Source: Cacajao melanocephalus (Eukaryota; Chordata; Mammalia; Primates; Pitheciidae). Taken from it: DNA of 64,000 bases. Below are positions 57,170-64,000 of this stretch, piece by piece; positions within the stretch are counted from its first letter, which is position 1, and the number at the start of each line of letters is the position of its first letter. The DNA lies in contig CAUYLG010065590.1 in the NCBI GenBank assembly GCA_963573385.1, forward strand, positions 1 through 64,000. The letters run 5' to 3'. The position numbers and the translations under genes were made by a program. Under the pieces are notes generated by a model. It did no database searches. It was not told where the DNA came from and saw only the letters and a list, made by a program, of their open reading frames with translations.

Positions 57170-57340
57170 ATGGTTCCAGAAACCAGGCAGAAAGAATGGA
57201 GTTTGGACCTGGCACACCGGTTACTAGATGTGTGACCTCAAACAGACTCCTTCACGTTCTGGGACCTCATTTTCTTCATCCGTAGAATGGAGTTCTACCT
57301 GAAAATATCTGGCACTCAGATATTTTCAACAAATATTAGC
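57170..57340 (+). repeat. MIR, sense
   Basis: 'gatgtgtgacctcaaacaga', 'ttctgggacctcattttctt' and 'catccgtagaatggag' follow MIR. Confidence 0.8.
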
Positions 57341-57529
57341 TCCTTTTCCCTCTCCTTTCTCACTTCTCTTCCCTTCCACGACAACGCAGTCATCTGCTGT
57401 GTTAATAGTCACATCAGGACAAATCTTCCACTCTGACCCATATGCGGGTTTGACATCAGAATAACGTCCCTCAGTAGTATCACTCTTCATTGCCAGCTCC
57501 ACTCCCCTTAACATTCCCACTTTGTCTTG

Positions 57530-58090
57530 CTCTTTCCTTTACCCTCTAGTCCCTGTAACACATACCAAGTTCTTGCCGTTTCCCAAACATGCCATGTTCT
57601 CTCTCATCTCTGCATCTTTGCGTGTTTAATTTCTTCTCTGTGCAGTAGTCAATCCTTCATTCATCAAATTCTTTCGCATCCCTCAGCTGTCCGCTCAAAT
57701 ATTAATTCTAGAAAGTGTTCTCTGACCACCTTCTGCCCTCAGGCTAGGTAAGCTGCCCTTTCTCTCTGCTTCCATTGGCCAGTGTTTCACCCTGTCATGC
57801 CGCTGAACCATACTCTGTGATTAGTTACCTACTTGACTTCTCTCTTTCTCTCCTATTTTTCTCCAGTTCATGTCCCACACTTGCCTAGTTATTACTTCTT
57901 CGGGGAAACTTCTCTGACTTCGATGGCAATACCAGCACCCCTCTCCACCACCCATTTTACCCACTCATGGCTAGCACTCCTTAATGTATGAGGGTCTTTC
58001 ACAAAGGTCTGTCTCTTATTTTTGCTCACCCTTTGGCATCAGCATCTTGCACGTAGTTGGTCCTTGAACCTATTCATTGGCTGAGTAACC
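57530..58090 (+). mobile_element. L2 3' region
   Basis: 'agctgtccgctcaaatatta', 'gtgttctctgaccaccttct', and the end 'cttgcacgtagttggtcctt' then 'gaacctattcattgg'. A second L2 block may be nested from 57830. Confidence 0.7.
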
Positions 58091-58304
58091 TAAAGAACAA
58101 AGGAATCTCTGAATTCTTTAGAACTGGTATATAGAGTCTAAGACACAGAAGGTACTTGCCACTGCTCCATGCTGCCTGCCGAGACATGGGCCCCCCATCC
58201 TTTTTTTTTTTTTTTTAAACCAATAGACTTTTGTGGAACACAAGACAAAATAGTGGCAAAATTATGGTAATTTTAACCAATCATTGAATTGACAGTTTTA
58301 AGGT

Positions 58305-58510
58305 CATGGGGAAAGAATGGAGGTTTGAGGATCAGGATCTGGGTAGGAATCCTGGCTTGTCCACTTACTCTTGGTATGATAGGAAAGCAATGTAACTTTT
58401 CTGAGTTTCAGTTTAGTCTCTGTACAATGGTAAAGAGAAACTGTAGTGAGCATATGACATGCTATATGTAAAATGTTGCCTGTAGAACAAGCACTTAACT
58501 ACAGCTGCTG
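58305..58510 (+). repeat. MIR, sense
   Basis: 'gaatcctggcttgtccactt', 'cttttctgagtttcagttta' and 'gtctctgtacaatggtaaag' follow MIR. Confidence 0.8.
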
Positions 58511-59199
58511 TAACCCGGATAGTTTCTGCCCATACATGGCCAATTGGGCCTTACCATTTGGATGATCTTTTTCATTTTTCACTCTGTTGGAACTGTTGTA
58601 GTCTCCTAATAGGCAGGCAATTTCCCATCAACTCCAACCATGGATTTGTCATGAAAGACTATTTACTGAACTGGAATCACTTTGGCTATATGTACCAATG
58701 ATCAACATGTCTCTGTGGAAAGAAGCTGAGTCTTAAATTCTTTATACTCTGAGTGTTCAGAATGAATGAAGATCCAAAGGATTAAAGGCTCCAGAAACTC
58801 AGGGACTGTAAAAGTGAGCTGTAAAAGAGAATGGTTTATCATGTAAGATTTTACTACTCCAGGTTCCACAGAGGATGTCATTGGTCCAGGCTACCAAATG
58901 TTTGAGGGATTTTATCATTGGGTAAGTTGCACATTGTCTCTCTGTGGACAGAGCCAGGTTCTTAGGATTGAGAAACAGTGCCAAGGCTTGTCTCTACAGA
59001 CAAGGCTATGGGAGACTAGTAGGGCCACTAAGCGTTGATAGCTACCAGGTACCAGATGGAGACAGCATACATTGTACGGCTGTGCTTTTGCCTGTGCTGT
59101 TTTTTTGTTTTGTTTTGTTTTTAGCCTAGAACACTGTTCCCAACTTCTCCCCACGTGCAAGGCTCTTGTATGTTTTATGGAAGGCAGCAGATGAATACT
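58511..59199. other. No feature seen
   Basis: Unplaced. A short T/GTTTT run at 59098-59122. Confidence 0.4.
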
Positions 59200-59430
59200 C
59201 AATAAAAAGCATGGGCTTAGGAATCAAACTATCTTGGGTTTGAATCCTGACCTTGCTGTCTCCTAGCTGTGTGGAAAGTGACGCATCTCTCTTCACCTAT
59301 TTCTCTGTCTTATAAACAAACAAACAAAAAAATGGGTAGTGGTATTCTACTTATCTGAGAAGGCATTTTTAAGATTAAATGAGCAGATAAAATGTTTAGC
59401 ACATTGTAATGCTAATAAATGATAGTAACG
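59200..59430 (+). repeat. MIR, sense
   Basis: 'gggtttgaatcctgacctt', 'cctagctgtgtggaaagtga', 'aagattaaatgagcagataa' and 'gctaataaatgatagtaac'. Confidence 0.85.
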
Positions 59431-60399
59431 TTTACTCATTCTTGATTCTCAGCTCAGCTCTCTTCTTTGTAACTGGTGGCCTCAGACACTCTTCTTTAAT
59501 GTTCTCACTGCTTTTTGTCCAACCCTCCATCATAGCACTTTCCACATTCTATTATTTAACAGTCAGATTTTACAATTCAAGCCTTATTCATCAGGAGCTT
59601 AGGATATGTTTTGATATCAATCACCTCAATCTATGACTTCGGCTAATCTCCTCTTCCTGTCTTCCTCTGAACTATTTCCCAATATATAAAATGAGGCTAT
59701 TGGGCAATTCTTTATGGTCTCTTGCAACTTCAAGCCTTCTAAAAACTTGAACCAAATTATGACGGGATGCCAACAATCCCCCCTTCCCAAATCACAAAAT
59801 TATCTCTCCTTCTGAAACATTTATTATTTATACACTAGTAAGCCTAGATCAGCCATTTTTCAAAAGAGTGGCACAAAGTGAAATCTCCATCCGGGAAACA
59901 AACGACCAATTGAAAGAGATTTCACGCCTGAATGCTCTCATTCTGCTCATGCCTGGACATCATGGCTGCTACCTTTCTGTACATTATCAAGGGAACTGGG
60001 GTTTGTCACTTGCACCAGACTCTGGCTTCTCCCAGAGACCCTCCAGAGAAGGCCTCAGTGGTTACCGTAGAAACGTCTTCCTTCCTGGTTGCAGACCCAC
60101 GAAGGCTCAGGCAGCCACGACCCAAGAGGGGCCTTGTTTAAACAGGAAAGAGCAGACAGTTTAATGGGTAGCTTTGCAGCTCAGATTCCTACACAGTTTA
60201 CAGTAGTTGGAGTAATAAATTCATAATGAATGTTTCTTTATTTTACAGCTAACTTTTTATGTTTGTTTTCTTCTTCTTTTTCTTTCTTTTGTTGTTTTTT
60301 CTGAACACTATCCAACTGATGGTAGGCAGTGATGGTTTTTATTTTTTTCATTTTTAATTGCTAGAAAAATAATATAGAGAAAGATTGTGCTTTATGGAC
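59431..60399. other. Mostly unassigned
   Basis: A weak sense MIR piece may lie at 59660-59745. A 98-codon plus frame (59868-60164) is unrecognised. T-rich DNA at 60240-60360. Confidence 0.35.
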
Positions 60400-60545
60400 A
60401 TGTATCTTATTAATTCTTCATGACATTTCTATGACATTTGTAATTATTATTAATATTTCATAAAATTGGGAAAATTAAGAGTCAAATAGCTTAATTTACC
60501 AACCCAGGGACACATGGCTATTTGTATGAAGTGAAACTTTCAAAT
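60400..60545 (-). repeat. MIR-like, antisense
   Basis: 'attgggaaaattaagagtca' and 'cagggacacatggctatttg' in reverse MIR order. Confidence 0.55.
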
Positions 60546-60819
60546 GGATAACCACAAAAATCCATTTTGGCTTCATTAATAAGTTAGGAATTGAAAGTGG
60601 AATTTTCTATAGGTAAAGATTATTTGCAATTTGATCCACAAAAAGTGTGACATCTAGCTTTCAGGTACATTAATTAGTTACTATTTCAATGAAATAGTCA
60701 AAGAAGCCAATTATTAAATTTTCTTTTGGAGAATTTTCTCCTCGGTTGCCTTTGGAGACTTGAGACCTCACAATTTGTCAGGAAGTATACACTGCATGGT
60801 TGAAACCAAGGTAAGATCT

Positions 60820-60985
60820 AGAATAGTTGCTGATCACCTGCCATGTATCAGGTACTTTACCCATGCTACTTTCTTTAACTACTCATAACCCTATGGAGTA
60901 GATACCACTATCTCCATTTTACTGATACTGTAAATAGAGCTTCAGAAAGGTAAGTTGTTCAATGTCAGAGTTAATTTTTTTTCAA
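60820..60985 (-). repeat. MIR, antisense
   Basis: 'catgtatcaggtactttacc', 'ccctatggagtagataccac' and 'gagcttcagaaaggtaag' in reverse MIR order. Confidence 0.8.
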
Positions 60986-61488
60986 TTTCCAAGCTCAGTG
61001 CTTTGCTGGCACATCATATTTTGTCTTCCCAAAGGAAATTCTTATGAGAAAAACGAAGAACTATTGTCTCAAGATAAATGGAATTTCTTTAAATGCAGGA
61101 AGCCTTAGCTCCTTACAGCTCAGGTCCAATTCCTTAGTAGATGACCTGCCTTTGAGATTTAAAGGTAGGTATACTGACTGCCTTTAAATGCCTCTGGTTT
61201 ACTGCAGTATCTAGTGGGCACTGTGGATGGGGACTGAACTCACTTTCACATTCATGGAGTAGGAAAATAGCAGTTATTACCCTGGAAAGGTCCCAGGAAA
61301 GAGCAGGCAGCTGCAGGGAGTTATGAACTGTGAGAACTGCCTGGAGCCAAGGAGGGCAGGTGGTTTAAAAAGCCAATGGAGAGTTTTATCAGATCATGGA
61401 GAGTTTTAATTGATGGAGATGGTCTGATACTCAGGACAGTAAACTGTCCTCTACTGTGCTCATTCAACCAAGAACAAGAAAATTACTA

Positions 61489-61490
<2 letters not shown>
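60986..61490. other. No feature seen
   Basis: Unplaced. Confidence 0.4.
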
Positions 61491-61522
<32 letters not shown>

Positions 61523-61533
61523 TTTGTGTGTGT
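61491..61533 (+). repeat. (GT)n microsatellite
   Basis: Fourteen uninterrupted GT units at 61492-61519, then TTTGTTTGTGTGTGT. Likely length-polymorphic. Confidence 0.95.
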
Positions 61534-61759
61534 AAAAGAGAAGAGATTTGAGGACAGGTTTTATTGAAAAGGACCTGGTGATTTATCCCACATGTCCAGA
61601 ACCCACACTAAATGTGACTCAGCATTTGCTGAATGAATGATGAGTGAATAGGTGAATTACAGATAAATAAAGATAGGAAGGGAAGTGGCAGATCACAAGG
61701 TTTAGGAGCACCATAAACCTTCCTCTCTGCGCTCACTTTCCCTGAAGAAAGGTGTGTTG

Positions 61760-62135
61760 GAAACTCTCCAAGCTCCTTGTTCTGTCCCAAGACTTTGTGC
61801 CTTCACACAATCCTGGTCTTCTTTCCAGGATGTCCTCATCAGTACTCCACCCCAGACCTTATTCACATGGTGGATGCCTTCCTTTTCCTTCTAGAATCTT
61901 TCTCTTCTGGGGGGGGGTCTCCTTTTTCTTCCCTATTTTCCTACTGTTTTACATACCTCCTTGAGAGCAAAGCCAGATTGTGTTGTCTATTTTATATTCG
62001 TGTACGTTAATTTGCACTAGAATATGGACTCCTGGAGGTGAGAGATGAGAGTTTTTATGTCTTTAGCACCTAGTATATTTTCCTGCACACAGGAAGTGCT
62101 CAATGAGTATTTGTAAATGAATAAAAGAATCAATG
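61760..62135 (+). mobile_element. L2 3' end
   Basis: 'tatggactcctggaggtgag', 'tctttagcacctagtatatt' and 'gtgctcaatgagtatttgta' then 'aatgaataaaag' are the L2 terminus. A G run (61911-61918) is an insertion-like change. Confidence 0.75.
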
Positions 62136-62199
62136 AATGGATACACGAGGCAAATTCTCTTATTTCAATTAGTAGACTACTCTGAAAATAGAAAAGGTA

Positions 62200-62400
62200 T
62201 GGTGCCCGTGCAGAGAATGTGGGCATGGGGTTCAGGGAACGGGGCTGAAATCTCACATTGCCCACCAACTTACTGGCTGGTTTTGGAAAAGTAACTTACC
62301 ATCTCTGAGCCTCACACTACCTGTGGGTAATATGAAAGAGTTGGATTACATGATGGTTAGTGCCCTACTACCTCCAGCATTCTAGAACTTATAGTTTTAG
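62200..62400 (+). repeat. MIR/MIR3, sense
   Basis: 'gaaaagtaacttaccatctc', 'tgagcctcacactacctgtg' and 'gagttggattacatgatggt' follow the MIR3 order. Confidence 0.7.
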
Positions 62401-63019
62401 CAAGACTCTGGGTAGATGAAAAGCCATCTCCATTTCCTAGTTGTTACTGTGAAGGCCACACCACTGAAATTGTGTTTTGCAGTGCATTGGTCCCACAAAA
62501 TGTTTTGAGGTCTGTTGCAAAAGGGAACTATAGTCAGTACCTGGAAATGGTGGAGAGAACAAAATTAAGGATGTGCTCTGCTGCAGGTCTTCTTGGTTCA
62601 CATAATATGCAGATGGACACTGGGTCACTTTAAAATGGACATATTATATTTGGTATTGTACTAGTGAATACACTGAGGAACAAGTAATTTATAGAAGTTT
62701 TGAAAAAGTTCTGTGCTGAAGTGTAAGAAGATCTCACCACTGCCAAGATTCTAGAAACTCCAGATTTTGACTCAGACTGAGTTAGAATAAGGAAGCTGTT
62801 AGTAATGAACAAAGTTATGGTTTTGTGGGTATCAGAGTGGGCAGGGAGGCACACTTGGGGCTGTGCGATGGTTGGACTGTGTATACGACTGATTCATTCC
62901 TCTCCCTAATGCTTAAATTAACAGGGGGATCTAGATTTGACATTAGGACCCTAGAAAACCTTCACTTGCAAGTAGAGTGAAAGAACCATGGAATATGGAG
63001 AGTACGCAGAAAAGGACGA
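62401..63019. other. No feature seen
   Basis: Unplaced. Confidence 0.4.
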
Positions 63020-63240
63020 ATCATTATTGAACATCCACTGAATACTACATCTCATTTAATTCTCACAACAAATCCAAGAGATAGGTGTTACTGTACCATT
63101 TTACAGCTGAGATGATTGAAGCACAGCGAGGTTCAAAAATATGCCCCAGGTCATGCATACAATAGATGGCAGGCAGGCCTACAATTTGAACTTTGATCTT
63201 TTGGGCTCCAAGGCCTGAACACTTGCACTACAACATGGCC
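63020..63240 (-). repeat. MIR, antisense
   Basis: 'catttaattctcacaacaaa', 'cattttacagctgagatgat' and 'ccccaggtcatgcatacaat' in reverse MIR order. Confidence 0.88.
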
Positions 63241-63309
63241 ACTTGGCTACTGTAGAAGGGTACTTTTTAAAAAATTTGCTTGTTCTGGTGATGGTTCTGT
63301 TGACCATTG

Positions 63310-63410
63310 CTCATCTATCCTCCTCTGTTGTTTATGAGCCTCATACTTCTATATAAAATGAGAATGATAATTTCTCTATTTCATGAAAGTTGTAGTGAGG
63401 ATAGAATGAA
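63310..63410 (+). repeat. MIR piece, sense
   Basis: 'atgagcctcatacttctata', 'taaaatgagaatgataattt' and 'gttgtagtgaggatagaatg' are the MIR core. Confidence 0.6.
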
Positions 63411-64000
63411 CACATTTTCTTTCTTCATCATACTTTGCTTCCTCATTCAATTCTTTAAACTGAGGCACACCAAAAAAAAAAAAAGTTGAAAATGTCATTT
63501 GTTTTTATGCCATAGGGTCAATCCTAAGCAAGTTAATGTTCAATGTAACTTACAGTTCCCATGATTTCTTATGAATATTGAGAAAATATACTCACATTGC
63601 TTGTTTTATTAAAGTGCATAAGTCTAGTAGATGGTCATCAAATGTAAAAATCACTCTGCTCTCTTTAAGTGGGTTACAGGCACAAGTAACAAACCTTGTC
63701 TTTTTATTTATGTTGTAAATAAAATTTATGGGGAAAAAAAGAGCTCAGAGAGACTAATACTATATAAATTCATTTTTTAGCTGTCCCTCTCAGTGACGCT
63801 TGTGAATGAGAGAAATTCCTTGTCTGTAGTCCTCAGGATGCAATAAGCCTTGTGATTAGTTCAGGTGAAATAACTCTTCTATTTCCTGAGTGAAACTCAG
63901 AAATCCAATTGACATAACACTTTCTTGTTTTGCTTTTTGTAGGGCAAACTTGGTGGTCGGGTTTCACCTGACTTTGGAGTTAGGTTGTTGTTTGGGTTTT
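63411..64000. other. Unassigned to window end; possible splice acceptor at 63941
   Basis: 'ttcttgttttgctttttgt' directly before AG (63941-63942) is a good pyrimidine tract. The following bases continue off the window, so no exon can be judged. Confidence 0.3.

Noticed and set aside
60675..60700. Palindrome actatttca-a-tgaaatagt
   Set aside because: Nine-base arms are common by chance in AT-rich DNA and nothing nearby supports a function.

Overview
The window looks like human (or other higher-primate) nuclear DNA with no recognisable protein-coding host gene. Nine Alu copies (about 4% of the window), L1P/L1M LINEs, MLT1 LTRs, a Tigger1 transposon, an ERV1 remnant, and very many MIR and L2 relics set the lineage. 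Open frames are short and overlap repeats or unrecognised sequence. The longest are 157 and 154 codons, on the minus strand at 3886-4359 and 53053-53517, and neither resembles a family I know. The chromosome and flanking genes cannot be told from the sequence. Family names and boundaries come from reading alone, so edges may be off by tens of bases.

Layout. 0-6 kb: an L1 fragment, a rearranged RPL23A processed pseudogene, L2 and MIR pieces, and a short open frame behind an AG at 4985. 6-17 kb: one Alu with a perfect 16-bp target duplication, L2/MIR relics, an L1M tail, an ERV-type LTR near 13.7-14.0 kb and an inverted Alu pair. 18.2-21.2 kb: a near-complete Tigger1 whose transposase frame is broken and which was later split by an L1-derived insertion. 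21-24.5 kb: an Alu, a fold-back of an L1 3' end, an L1P tail, and a long imperfect inverted repeat (23138-23308 with 24101-24264). 25-39 kb: L2, MIR, MER20, an old antisense LINE split by an Alu, a near-complete hAT MITE, a self-inverted Alu, and an MLT1 LTR inside a MIR. 40-41.2 kb: a deleted ERV1 provirus joining pol and env remnants to a polypurine tract and 3' LTR. 41.6-43.7 kb: L2 holding an MLT1 LTR that holds an Alu. 43.8-50 kb: L2 in both directions, then several antisense L1 pieces with a polyadenylated chimeric segment and a small A-rich retroposed insertion. 50-64 kb: mostly unique sequence with MIR and L2 and a (GT)14 microsatellite.

Nothing here acts as a gene set. The value of the window is as a record of retroposition: twin priming, a possible 3' transduction, nested insertions, fold-back duplications and an internally deleted provirus. 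Stretches marked 'no feature seen' are where I found nothing I could support.
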